From: Mayamaea pseudoterrestris
Lineage: Eukaryota > Bacillariophyta > Bacillariophyceae > Sellaphorales > Sellaphoraceae
Reading direction: 5' to 3'
DNA length: 64,000 nucleotides
Assembly (NCBI GenBank): GCA_027923505.1
Contig: BROI01000006.1
Coordinates: 992,001 to 1,056,000, forward strand
Made by a program: the position numbers and the translations under genes. The number at the start of each line of letters is the position of its first letter. Position 1 is the stretch's first letter. This document shows positions 23,036 to 35,300 of this stretch, one piece after another. Below the pieces are notes generated by a model that was not told the DNA's origin, made no database searches, and saw only the letters and a list, made by a program, of their open reading frames with translations.

Positions 23036-25123
23036 TCAATCTTCTTCCAGTGTTTGACTGCCATTACCAAAACCGACAGGCATGGCCACCTTGCTGCTAC
23101 TCGCCAGCGTTGGGAGGTCGACCAGATCTGGATCGCGAAACATACGCCTTGATATGTCGCCATTAGCAAGATTGCTCGTGCTAGAACTTCTCGACAGCGC
23201 ATTTACTGAAACATCAGTCTCAGACAAGCTATCAGCATGTAGTCGCACAGGACATTCCACCATTTCCATGTCCAGCCCATCGTCACCGGCGCCTAGTCCC
23301 CATTCATCATTTGCCGAATCGCTAGCGTCGTCATTCTTCTTCTTCCTTTTGCTCACGCGAGGAAGCGACGATTGAAGTCCGCCCATGGACAATGGAATAA
23401 CATTCTTCATCAAGTTTGCCGCCTGCGACTGCTGGCCGCCTCGTATGCTATCATCATTATCGTCCAGCAACATTCCATCACGCGTCGTGGCATTTGCATG
23501 GTGCATTGGATCGAACAAAAATCGTTGAAACTTGTAGAGCGGTCGAATCACTTGATAGTTGCGTCCCATGACTTGCTGAAGCAGCAGCAAAAAGCCAACC
23601 ATGCTAAACATTAAAACCATGAGCGCCAATATGTAATCACTGTAATCAGCGTCGGCAATCAACGAAGGGTGCGTCGCCGATGGCATGGCCGTGTTGACTG
23701 AAACAATCTGCAAATAGGGAGTCGTCAAGTTCACTCGATAGTAGTACGAGCCATCAAAGAATACATAAGCTTGCGCGGTGGTATTTGTCACTGCCAAGCC
23801 ATATCTTGGATTCTGAAAACATTGCGCAATCGTTTGCACCATGAGTGAACCATCTCCATTCAGCAGCGCTGTTTGATACATGCCAGCGGCTTGGGTGTGC
23901 GTTGCATTGGCAGCCTTTTTGGCCGCCTCGGCAGCAGCGGCGGCCGCCTGCGCCGCCTGCTCGTTTCCGGAGTGTTGCGCGTCCTCGGCAGCAGATTGTG
24001 CATCCTGTGCAGCTTCGGAAGCGTCTTGAGCAGCTTGACTGGCGTCATCCTTGTTGAGTGGAGCTACCGTCTTGAGCATTGTTGGTGCGAGAGAAACTGA
24101 TGGTTGTAGCGTTGGTGATTGTGAAATAGTTGCATTGGTCGAGTCGTTGATTGTTGCCAATGGCGTTGGTGCAACCGAGGTCGAGTCCAGCAGAGTTCTC
24201 AGCAGTAAGTCTTCCAGCGTCCGATGGTACCGTCCATTGTCGTTTCTCGACCGCTCCTTGCGCTTGCGATTACCAATGGTACGATTAGTCTTTCGCTGTT
24301 GTTCGTAAATGCTGTAGTTGGCCGTGGCCATTGAGGTTAAACAGTTGTATAGCTTGCTGTAAAACAGCGTCGGATCCAAACTATCAAAGTTATCATTGTT
24401 TCCAGCATGAACACGTTGAACGTCACTGGCAATCAAACGCAGCTGCCATCGGTTTGGAAGAATCAGAGGGGACAAGTCCACTCCAACATCCGCAAGATGC
24501 TGCAGGAGTGCAAGTAAAAAGTCGAGGTCACTGCTTGACTTTAGTAGCAGTTCATTCGTAGATTTCTTGTAGACACTAAAGGGCTGATACCGCCGTCGCG
24601 ACTTTGTCGGATAAGCTACAGCTGTCTGCAGTAGATTCTTTAGAACGGCGCCAGTCATGGTGGCAACGTAGGTGGCGGAATGATAGTCATTTGGACTTAT
24701 TCTTGTGGTGAAGTAAATGCGCGCCTCATTGTCCCAAGCAACAAATTTCTGCTGTTGACTGTCTTCATCGTCATGCGTGACGAGTCGAGGAATGGCTTCG
24801 TGGGTCAAGTCCAGTCCTTGTCGAAGCGGACCATACTCAAGCGTAAACTCGCGGCGGCGTTGTTCGAGAGACGAAAGTAAACTTGCACTTGGCGGTCGGT
24901 AACGTAAACCCAGCGCCAGCTTTCGCACTGGAATTGTAGAATTGGCCAATCCATGCAAAAGTGCAGTTCGTTGAAGGACGTAGCATTCCAAAACGCTCGA
25001 AGCATCCAAGCCTTGGGTCAGTGATGGGATGAGCGAGGCTGTCAAAATTCGAGGAACGGTTGCAGGGTCGTTGCTGCTGCTACCAATGCTAGTTGCGGAG
25101 TTATCGCCTGCTGCAACGCTCAT
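23036..25123 (-). CDS. Single-pass membrane protein, function unknown
   Basis: 695 residues, one exon. The first ~340 residues form a soluble-looking region of no recognised family. A Ser/Thr/Pro stretch with PTLQPSV and LAPT motifs follows, of a kind common in diatom secreted or wall-associated proteins. Residues ~355-415 are an Ala/Gln-rich helix with AAQDA-type repeats. One hydrophobic helix lies at ~497-519, then a basic-acidic tail with KRKKK near 590. NxS/T sites before the helix suggest a lumenal or extracellular N-terminal part, but no signal peptide is visible, so an upstream exon may be missing. The gene converges with aconitase (121 bases between stops) and follows the formin on the same strand. 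A paralogue begins at 383. Confidence 0.8.
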   Translation of the reverse strand: MSVAAGDNSATSIGSSSNDPATVPRILTASLIPSLTQGLDASSVLECYVLQRTALLHGLANSTIPVRKLALGLRYRPPSASLLSSLEQRRREFTLEYGPLRQGLDLTHEAIPRLVTHDDEDSQQQKFVAWDNEARIYFTTRISPNDYHSATYVATMTGAVLKNLLQTAVAYPTKSRRRYQPFSVYKKSTNELLLKSSSDLDFLLALLQHLADVGVDLSPLILPNRWQLRLIASDVQRVHAGNNDNFDSLDPTLFYSKLYNCLTSMATANYSIYEQQRKTNRTIGNRKRKERSRNDNGRYHRTLEDLLLRTLLDSTSVAPTPLATINDSTNATISQSPTLQPSVSLAPTMLKTVAPLNKDDASQAAQDASEAAQDAQSAAEDAQHSGNEQAAQAAAAAAEAAKKAANATHTQAAGMYQTALLNGDGSLMVQTIAQCFQNPRYGLAVTNTTAQAYVFFDGSYYYRVNLTTPYLQIVSVNTAMPSATHPSLIADADYSDYILALMVLMFSMVGFLLLLQQVMGRNYQVIRPLYKFQRFLFDPMHHANATTRDGMLLDDNDDSIRGGQQSQAANLMKNVIPLSMGGLQSSLPRVSKRKKKNDDASDSANDEWGLGAGDDGLDMEMVECPVRLHADSLSETDVSVNALSRSSSTSNLANGDISRRMFRDPDLVDLPTLASSSKVAMPVGFGNGSQTLEED

Positions 25124-28100
25124 TTCCTCTTTTAAAAGGAATTCTTTCTATCTCTATGCTCTCTGCCATGTACAGTAACCGCCTGATAGGTATAACAGGT
25201 GGATGAAAATGGCTACCGGTGGCTCATGGTCGCCATTCTCTCGGCCGTTTTCGGCTGTCGCATCGGTTTGCGATCCAAGACTCGACCAAGGGCAAAGCCG
25301 ACAGCAACAAGTTGGGTAGCTATCACGACTCGCCTGCGATACAGGTAGCTATTCACAGTCGAGCGACTGTACCGGTAGCTTGATAGAAGCAGGTGGATAC
25401 ATCATAGGATTAGTGTATAAGTTCCTGTATGCTTGCGTCTCGGACCGACTTTTCTACGTACCTCCAGCTCGCGCTTGATGCGGCATATCGGTTTAGGCAC
25501 TGTGAAGGAAAACAACTGGCCGTACAATCCATGTGTTGGTTTAGCTAAACGAATCAAGGGAAACAATATGTTTCATATCAATATAAAGTTAATTGTCCCT
25601 CTCCCGTCATTTACGATGCATCCTCCGTCCCCAAGGATACTCGTCGGTTTTCACGCTTCAAATAGGCCAGCTCCAATAAATGGCCCTTTGGTGGAGTAGC
25701 TGCGGCGTCGTGGGATCCGGCTTTAAGCAGCTCCATCTCATGGCCGGGTATCATTGCCCTAGAGTCGTCGGTACACTCCTCGACAGCCGGCTCGGGCAAA
25801 ATGGCCGCACTTGTCGAAGAATGTTTGTTCGCTCGGCGCTCTCTTGCCATCTCACCAATACTTTTGCGCTCAATTCTTACAGGAGTTGTCGGTAACGAAA
25901 TCGGCTGCTGCAAACATTCATTCTCCACGTGACTGGCATTGATGTTTCCTACCTCCTCGACTGCAGCGTCGACCGTCGGGAGTTTCTCTGCCGAACTCGG
26001 TGCTGGCACCACCAAATTGGCAATTTCAAGGTCATGAACAGATCCAGAAAGACGACGCGCCGACACAAGCGGCAGCAATGCGCTCTTATGTGGTCGATTA
26101 GCGGCTTTCTCCATAGACATTCGGGCCCTTCTGGCTTCGCTGAGTAGCATAGGGCTACCCACCGGCTTGACTCCAGCGTCTGGAGCGGATGGTATTGTCG
26201 TAAGTGATGGTTCATCCGTTGTGAAACAGTCGGGAGGCTCGACAAGATCCTCCTGTTCTTTTACTAAATTGTTGCAAGCAGTCTCTATCACATGTATCGG
26301 AGATGATTGACCTTCTGGCGAAAGTAAAGCCTCCTTTTTGAATGTGCATTCAACTCCGGACATCGTTTCTGCATTTGCCGCATTGATAGGGACTGATTCG
26401 GTTGGCATGCTCTGACATTCAGCTTCATGAGCTTTTGCTATATTGTGTGTCTCCGAAGAGGAATTGAAATGTGGTAGCTTGTCGGTGTGCTTGACAACTG
26501 TCGCTTTCATTGGAGAGCGAGATGCAATCGGCTTTGTTGGTGACCGAAGAATTAGATTTTCAAAAAGTGCTCGAGCTTGTTGGACACCGGAGCTCGGAAC
26601 ATTTTCTGGGTCATAGCTTTGTGGAGGCTCTGGCGTTTCCAACACTACTTGCGTCCTGCTATCCTCATTACAAGCGTTCTTGTCCATGGTAGCCAACGTA
26701 CTGACTTTGTTGTCGCTCGCCAAAGTACCAACACTCCCAACACTGTTGCTCGCTGACGACGAGACAAGTTTCTCGCGCTCGTAGATGGCTTTCATGTGAC
26801 TGCTCGGGTCCGGAATCATTCGACCCTTCTTGAAATCTTCAATAGTTCGTTCACTTGCATTTTTTAGCATATTATTGACAAGGACTATTAGAGAAGCGCC
26901 TCCTTCCTTTGGGTTCTTTGCGCTTAATGAGCCGCGGGACTTTGAACTTGACAGACTCGATGTTTCATTTGCTCTTCGTCGTTCATTTCGACTCTTCATA
27001 GCTTCTCGTTCATCGTACTTCGCCAATGCCCGACTCAAGATAGTGGTGAACGACGCGAGAATACCCAAAAGCGTAGTCGTCGGACCAGTCTGGAAACCTT
27101 CTCCACAATATCGGGAGAGTGCTTTACAATTATCAAGTGCTTGTTTTTTTACAGCGTCGAGCTCACGAAAAGCAACGTTACCAGCTTTCAAAAACTGTTC
27201 CAATCGAGCAATGCCACCTTCGATTGAATTTAGCCCGGAGTCATTCGTATGGTCAATACTTGAATTTTCTTCACTAGAATGCTTTGATTCCTTTGACTTT
27301 ATACTCTCAAGAAATTGTTCGCGTTGAGCAAACCCATCGGATTTTTGCTTCGTGTCAATTTCAGGTGCTGCTTCCTCAGACTTGCCTCTGGCAATCGCCG
27401 CAACCATAGCCGCGATGCTTCCCATGTCATTACGCAGCTGATTTGGTCCGCCTTTATGGCTTGTTCCTTTTAAAGCATCTAGTTCGACTTGACACAGCTG
27501 TAATGAATCCTTCAAATTTTGCGTCTCTGCAATCAGATCTCCAATTGCCATGCGGCTAGCAGTGTGACACTCAGGGAAATCGCTTGTCAGATCCAATGTT
27601 TGTCGTTGTCCATTTTCGACAAAAACTTCCACCAAAAAATCAAGCACTGTTATTTTATTATCCTTGCTCTTTGTCTCGGTGAGTTTTAAAAGACTGTCCA
27701 TTTTGAAACCAGCCGCTCGCCCCGCTTTCGTGCCCTCGTTCATGAAATTTCCGATGCGAAGGACCATACCCAGTACTTCTTGGAGTTTCTCGCTGCCCAT
27801 TACTTGCTTGCAAACAGTGGACAAGAGATTAAAGTTTCCAGTACGTGTTTTTGACTCTTGCTCAAACGACTCCATAGTCTGTAGCACCTTGACCTTTTGT
27901 TCAATCCGCTCAATGCTTTGAATATGACGGAACCATCGTTCAGCAGGTGTGAGATTGCTATCTGGTCCATCATAAGCTCGCACAAGTGCAATCTCCGCGA
28001 TTGTCGGCAAGAGTCCTCTCAGAAACTGAACTTTATCGCCTCGAATGCGTCTCAATGGGTCGAGATTAGCCAGTATATCAGCGAGTTCCCTGGATGGGAT

Positions 28101-31100
28101 ATCTTTGAAAGCCTTGAGGCTTATAGCAATGTTGTTCGAACGGGTCAGATCCAGCAAATTTGCTTTCCCTTTTTCCTCTGTACCTTGTGATGGCTTGTTA
28201 GAAACGACCGCAGTCTTCTTTTGAAATAAATCAATTAATTTGCTAATGTCGTGCCTTTCAGGTAACGATTCTTCTTCGTCCGCGGTTATGTTAGCAGCTT
28301 TCCACACGCTTTGATCGAGCTCTTTTCCGGACAGAACATTCCAATGCAAAGAGACAAGCTTACTAGATTGGCTTGTTGCGTCCTTCGAAGAAACTTTAGA
28401 ATTGATTGATGATTGGCTGTTATAAAAGGCGCGCCCCACGACTGCGACCATAACCTCCTCGCTGGCTCTTTCGTGCCTCATTTTTTTGTACACCTCATCC
28501 TTTGGAATTTGAATTTTCAATAACCTTCGATAATTTGAAGCCAAAGACTCGTCCTCATCTGAAAGGACTGACTTCAACAAGGACTTCGCGCCGTTTGCAC
28601 TCGCACATGGGTCAGAGTGAGCGTGATCGTCGGTTGTCCGACTTTTCTTGGCTTCCTCGCTCGCGTTTACGATCGCTCTAACCTTGTCCGCTGCACTTTC
28701 CTTTGTCATGCAGTGCTCAACACGATCGTACTCGATGCCCATTTGTAACATTTTTCGATACTTTGTCACTAGCGCTTCTTCTTTGTCGGTCAGCTTGCTG
28801 GTGGCTTCGCCTTCGATGTCGCCAAGTACCGCATCAACCTTGCTGCCGGTCGCCTTTGTGGACACAGTGGCTGCTTTAGCACCAAGCTTTGCTTCTAACA
28901 GACTTTTCAAATTCCCCCTGATAAAAGCTTTAGCAGCTGATCCGACAGAGCCGGAAATGGCTGAGACGGGGCTCGATGGATGGGTGGCGGCATCCACGAC
29001 TGATGGTGGTTGATCGGCCATTGGAACGAATGCACTGGCAACTGTGTCACTTTCGTTGGAGTGCTTGTCGAGTGTAACTGCACTGGATCCAGTCAGAAGC
29101 ACATTGCAGGCAGATTGGGATCGTTCGCTCGCACTATCGAGCTTGATACTTTCATTCAAGGCGTCGTTGACGTCTTTCGTTCGGCGCAGACGACGATATG
29201 TTTCCAAGACGATATGCTCCTCGTCGTTCAGTGACTCGACATGAATGGATTCGTCGTGAAGTGACTCGTTCGATTCGAAAGTATCAATATTCGGTTCATT
29301 GTGAGCAACTTCGTCGCATTTCATGCTATGAAACACGTTCGCAAATTTTAAGCAATCGTCCGAGCTAGTGAACGTCAACCATTTGTGCGCGTCAGACCGC
29401 AGAGTCACGTCAACCGTCAATGAGGACATATCAAGCGAAAATGTCTTGACATCGGAACGAGAAAGCTTCCACAGCACTCGCGTCGTAGGATTATTGGGCT
29501 CAGATTGAGCAACCATTAGCAACTGACTCCCGACAGTCACATGAGCAACACAATTGTTCTTGAGTCCAGGCGTGTCCTTCAGCTTGAAAACTCTTGCATT
29601 TGCAACCTTGTTATCCAATGAACAATCGTTCGGATCCTGTTTACATAAGATGTCTTTGCCATCTTCGTCAACGAAACTTCGCGCTTGCTCTACGCGATCG
29701 TTATCATTTGTACAGATAGGCAACGAAGTTTCACTTGAAAGCGAGGCGGCTGGTTGAAAATTATGCGAAGAAGAGCTCTTTTCGAAGTGACTCGTGTCCG
29801 ATGACGATTCGAAATTCATTCGCATTGCCATACTGTGGGCGTTGCTCGAGCTTCCAGCCGAGGATGCAAAAATCGTAGTCAGCGCCGTTGAACTCGGCGT
29901 CGTCCCAGACGGTTGCTCCAACGAGGTCGGACTGTCTTCAGAATCGACATAACGCATTGTTGCATCGTCGCTTTCTTCGTATTGCTGGACATGACGAAGC
30001 TTCAATGAGGCCCATTCCGGCGGCGGCAGTTCGTCGCTCGTATCAGAGACGGCGCCTGGGGTCTTGTTCGACGAATGAGACGGCTTTAGTTTGATGTCTG
30101 ACCACGTGACTGATCCATTCGATGCCAAAACACTCTGTTTTAACGCGTTGTTTGGGTATTTGGAATTGAATTGACCCAACGTAACTTCCAGTCCAGGATT
30201 AGAATCATCCTCGCCAAAGGCAGCCGTGCCCGCAGGAGATGGCAAGATTCGCGCATATGGATGATCGTCAGCCTTCTTCTCCTCTTCAAACTCGGCATCG
30301 GTGCTGCAGGTTAGCGTCGCAGTCAGATCAAGCTTTCGATGGCCATATAGCTTGTGTTCGCTCTCATCATCGCCAGAAACTGATCTCATCGTTACGATTG
30401 CATCCATTTCTCCATCTGTCCTCGATTGCGATAGGTTGTTGTCCCAATGATCGTTCGTAAACGTTCGAGTGTACACAGCTGGCTCGTGTGAATTGCTGTG
30501 TTCCGAGTGAGCAGTGCTGTCGTCCTTGAAAATTGTCCGCATCGTCATGATCTTGTCAACGTCTTCGTTTGTTCGAGCTGCATGAAGTCCGTCGTCAATC
30601 TCTGCTTCGTCATTCTCCTCGTAATGCGACTCTCCCGATTCAACGACGCTGTACGACGACCTCGATTGCGAGATTGGATCGCAACTCTCTTCAAGCGATG
30701 ATGTCGTCGCAAGTGAAGGCAATTGTGCTGCAATCTCCTTTCCAAGGTTTTTGTCATTTACGACTTGTGTCGCATGAAGGCATTCGACTGGCGCATGCTC
30801 CTTGAGATGCAGATTCATGGCATTGAGTGCCGACTTTGTCTTGGAATCGAACTTGAACACTTTAGAAGGGCGAACGACAGTTGGCGTCGGCGGCGTCTCT
30901 CCAGACAATACAGCTTTAAAACTTGACCATAGCTAGTCGAACAATATTTGAATGATTTGAAAGTGAGAGTTTGCAATTCAAAGTTGTCACGCACATGAAT
31001 GCATGCAGTTGAAACGTACCTGCGAGTGCTGCCCCGACACTTCGGCTTGCAGAATTTCAATAAACTCAGAGTAGCCATCCACTTCTTCCTCTGATGCATC

Positions 31101-31120
31101 CGATGCTACCGTCACTGAAT
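24750..31120. repeat. Segmental duplication, copy B (intact)
   Basis: This is the whole counterpart of 1-6145 in the same orientation. It covers the first ~125 codons of the membrane-protein gene, the spacer and the formin back to codon ~291 of exon 1. Genes are open here, so this is the likely source copy. Confidence 0.9.
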
Positions 31121-31994
31121 CAGTCGCGGTATGTTTGGCAACTTCGTCATGGCGATTAAATGCGTCCGTACCTCTCGGTGACGAGGTTGTTGATGACATA
31201 ATCGACGACGCGCGGACAATTTGTGCAGTCTCGATCGTCTCGTCGTCCATTACTTGCCCCTGGCTTTTATGCGAGCCTGGTACTGCATACCGCTGTTCTT
31301 CCGCGCGACTTTTGGGTCGTTCCTCTCGACTCTTCAATATCGGAATTCTACTCGGAGACAATGCAGTAGGTTTCGCAGATGGAGCCGGCTTGGCAATGTC
31401 ATCCTTGCGCCGACGCAAGCGCTCCTGCAGTCTTGATGCCATGGGAATTCGATCCGCGAGCCGCATTGAATTGCTGCTACTGTTGGTGCTGCTCCCAACC
31501 TGCCGGCTGCTGCGTCCCATGTTTCGAGCGTCGACAATACTGCTGCTGTTGCTTTGATTGCTGACGGCACTCGACGCCTTTTCCAAAATACGCGAAAAAT
31601 TTGGAATTTCCGTCGTTCGAACGCCAGAGCTACTATCCCTGGAAACTGGATTGCGCGTTCGAATCGGAGTGGCAAGGCGAGGGTGCTGCTGTTCGTCAGA
31701 TGAATTGGACAATCGAGTCGACTCTGGATCCAATTCTAGCCGCCGCTGCCGCGGCCCAATGAGTACGACGGATGGATCTCGAGGAACGTTTGGATGCTGC
31801 GTTGATTGCTGCTGCTTTTGCTGTCGCTGCGCCTTTATTGCTAGCTGACTGCTCGACAATGAAATGGTAGGCGATCCGCTGCTGCTAGTATCTGAAGTGG
31901 GCGGATCCATTACAGTCCTTGCATGAAAAGCTGATGGAGGCTCACAAAGCCGTCGCGCCACAGGCTCCCGGGGAGCTCGGCGAGGAAAGTTCAT
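25611..31994 (-). CDS. Formin (FH2-domain actin nucleator)
   Basis: Predicted ~2098 residues from exon 1 (31994-31020) and exon 2 (30932-25611). The 87-base intron has GTACGT at 31019 and ends GACTAG; exons join in phase 0. Formins nucleate and cap actin filaments as FH2 dimers. The FH2 domain lies at ~1180-1632: start LHWNVLSGKELDQSVW, core LLDLTRSNNIAISLK, signature GNFMNEGTK...GFKMDSLLKL, and an end resembling the usual post region (YCGEG...ALAKYDE). A possible PH-like segment lies near 770-865. No proline-rich FH1 stretch was seen, which is unusual. The N-terminal 700 residues and the last 450 are Ser-rich and disordered. The ATG at 31994 is divergent with the gene starting at 32349, without a 42-bp array. 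A broken copy lies at 873-6145. Confidence 0.92.
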
Positions 31995-32348
31995 TGCTGC
32001 AACGAGATCGTGTCACGCTGGATGAGGGACGATGCTGATTGTTCGCGTGGAGTTGAGGACTCATTCATGGTCTGCCTGCTTGCTTGCATGTCGTTAGCGA
32101 GGGTATCTTTTGGAAAGACGTCCTTGCACGCCTGCAGGTGTTTCAGCTTGAACCGGGTGAATTGATGCATCGCACCGGTACCCACCTTCTTGGATCCCAA
32201 CATCGCGCCAGCCGAGCCAGAAACGCCGATGATTGTTCGACAGGCGCTCGCTCGTTGCATTGCAAAGGCGCCACTTTTAAAACTTGTTTCATTACATCCA
32301 AACGAGACGGAACGGAGCTCCATACAACATTTGCAGCAAAGTTTTACC
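31995..32348. other. Divergent spacer, formin / repeat-module protein
   Basis: 354 bases between two head-to-head start codons. The frame of the plus-strand gene stays open back to 32190, so a longer N-terminus is possible. No 42-bp repeat and no other element was recognised. Confidence 0.5.
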
Positions 32349-35300
32349 ATGGCGTCGACGAACGCTAGCGTCGTTACCGAAGATGCTTTGGTGTGGTACT
32401 TGACCGATGCCAGGCATTGGTGGCCGTCGCTCCTGGAGCAAGTCGATTCCGCAAAAATCGATCCGGAAAACTTGTCGGAGCAAGATGCCGCAGAGCTGTT
32501 CATTTGCATGGTTGACAAGTCTCCCCTCTATAGCGTCAAGCTACTTGGACGGAGCAGCGAGACGCTTCAGCTGATTTGTCCGAAGAGCAAGGAAGCTCGG
32601 ATTCGTCAGCCTTTTTTGACGTGGTTTCAAAAGTGTCAGGTGTTTGACGAAGTGCAGCAGCAAGAACTCTTTGGAGCCGAGCTTGCTGCAGAGTACGCCA
32701 AAGGTTGTGAAATGATGAGAGACCTTGTCATGGTATCGAAGAGTCGCTCCCGCACAAGTGAACAAGCCGCAATAGCTGCAATTTTAACCAATGGAAATGA
32801 GCCTCGACGAGTGTCAGTAGCGCCCGAGACGACAATGAAAGCGCAGCAGCAGCAGCCTCCTTCACTGGCTACGGCAATCGGCAACCAAAAGGACGGTTAC
32901 GCAAAAGAGAATGCTTCTCCGATTAACAGCGGCGACGATATCATACCTACGAGCAACAACAATGACGACGATAGCAGCGTACCAACCATGAACCTCGAAA
33001 TCAAATCGCATGACGACTGGGAATCAGTGTGGGACAAGCTTGATTGGGCCGGCTGGGAGAATGTCAATGGCGTCTATGCGAAGCCTGGAGTGAAGTATTT
33101 TCACGGCGATTCAAGTCTGGTGGATGGCGTCGACTATTTCACGACTTTGGAAGGCGTCCAAGAGTATGTTCGTAGCGCTTTTGGATGGACTGGTCCGCGT
33201 CAAGCTCGTTTGCCAACTAAAAAGCCTTTTGCTCGAGCGCAGCCTATTGAACGACAGCTATTTTCAACGCCTCCAGACCAGTCAACCGTTCCTCAGGATC
33301 CTGGCAAGCCTCTATTTTCATCCAGTGTCAAAGTACCTAGAAAGTCGGCGACCAAGAGCACCAAGAAGAAGAACAGCAGTGTTAAAACTCGTCGCGTCAA
33401 AGATTCAGTTGCCGAAGCAAAGTATCAGCGAGCACCATCGCGCATGACCAAGGAGCACAATAGCAAAACAGCTACCGTGAGAAAGGTTAGCAGCGGCAGC
33501 AAGAAGAAAAACGTATCGCTGCCGCAGTGGTGGATCAAGACGCCGTTGCCATCTACGAAACGTGTCTGGAAACTTTTGAAAAAGCTTGGATACACATGCA
33601 CGAAGACTGTCGATGGGGACTGCTATGAGCTCCCGGAAGGCGTCTACGGCGAGCCGCGAGAAGCGCCAGTCTTTGCATCCTTGTCGGGTCTTCGCAAGTT
33701 CCTCTGCAAATTCGGCATTCCAAAATATACAAAGAAATCCATTGGCATCGACGAAGCGACCTACTTGCAGCGTTGGGTTACTTTTGCAAATGTTCCAGTC
33801 ACTAAACGCGATAGTATTCGACAGCTGAAAAAGGTTGTTTTGCCGTCAACCACGAACCAGCTCTCCCTGCTGCTTGCCGACAACGGCTTTAGCACCATGG
33901 GCGGCAAGGTGTGGGCTCCAAACGTTAAGCACGGCAAGCACAATGACGAATTTGTCTTTGACATTGGGACGGAGCAAGACAAGCTCAAGGCTTTTATCCG
34001 TGGAGCATGGACGTTGGATTCAATGGCGCTTTCCATGGACATTGTAGACGACGACGAGCCGTTAGACATTGACCTGCTGCCAATCGGCAAGTACGCGCAT
34101 CGCACGAGCGATGCCAAGCATTTGGCACTTCGCTTTTGGGCCGTTGCTTCCGATGATATAATGCTGCCACGATTTGAAGCGACTGAGGCAAACTGTAAGG
34201 CGAAGCAGATTCGTTTTCTCGAAATGCTCGACGACAACGGTGCCGAGGACGAAACGAAGTCAGTCAGCAGCGACGAAACGTCAGTCTCTACAGAGAATGC
34301 CAGTAGCCAATCCGAAGCGACTCATTCGTCTGAAAGTGCCGCGGAAGGCACAGATGATGAAGGATTTGGATTACAGTCCGAAGCAAGCGATGATTCGCTT
34401 GACAACGGTCGAGTTGTCAGCCGGCCGGTCGCTCCACCAAAGCAAGCGACAAAACGAAAAGGCAAGAGCGAATCTGTAGACATGCCATGGTGGAAACATT
34501 GTGCGTTGCCTTCCTCCGACCAGGCGTGGGAGATTTTAGAGCGGCTGGGGTATCTGCATTTAGGTGGTATATATAAGCTTCCTTTGAAAGTCGACAAAAA
34601 TCAGCTACTGGCCTTTCAAAGTTTGACTGGCCTACGAAAGTTTCTTTGCAAGTTTGGTATACCAACATTTGATAGGAAACTTATTTCCGAGGCCGACGCC
34701 ACAAGCCTTACTCGCTGGGTGGAATTTGCCAACGTGCCTGTCGATAGTCGCAATAGTTTGAGCGTGCTTTCAAACGTTTCGAAACCAAGGACTCAAGATT
34801 ACCTGCGCAATCTGCTCACGCGCAATGGATTTACTACAGTTGATGGCAAATTTTGGGCTCCTGGATACAAAACCGCGATCAACAAGAAGGAGTTTATCTT
34901 TCATGAGTCTGAACTATCCGAAGGAAGCGATGGAAGAAGTCGCCTCAAGAGCTTCATCCGCGGCGCCTGGACACTGGATTCGAACACCATTTACACTGAA
35001 TCGACACCAGAGAAACATTTGAATGTCCTACTAGACGATTCACATCTTAAGTTGCGTGTTTGGGCAGCTGCAACGTCGGAGAGTCTGCCAACTTTCAAGT
35101 ATATGCCGGATAGGACCACGGAGGTAAAAATGATGGAGATGCTCCCCGACGTCAGTTTTACCGACGATGCTGCGGCGAGCGAAACAGAGTTCACTGACGA
35201 TGAACAATCTACGAAAGCAGCAAAGAGAGATGAATCGTGTGCCAAGCTTCCTTTGGTAGCAGACCTGCGCGCTTCACCAGCGAATGTCAAGTCAACTCGC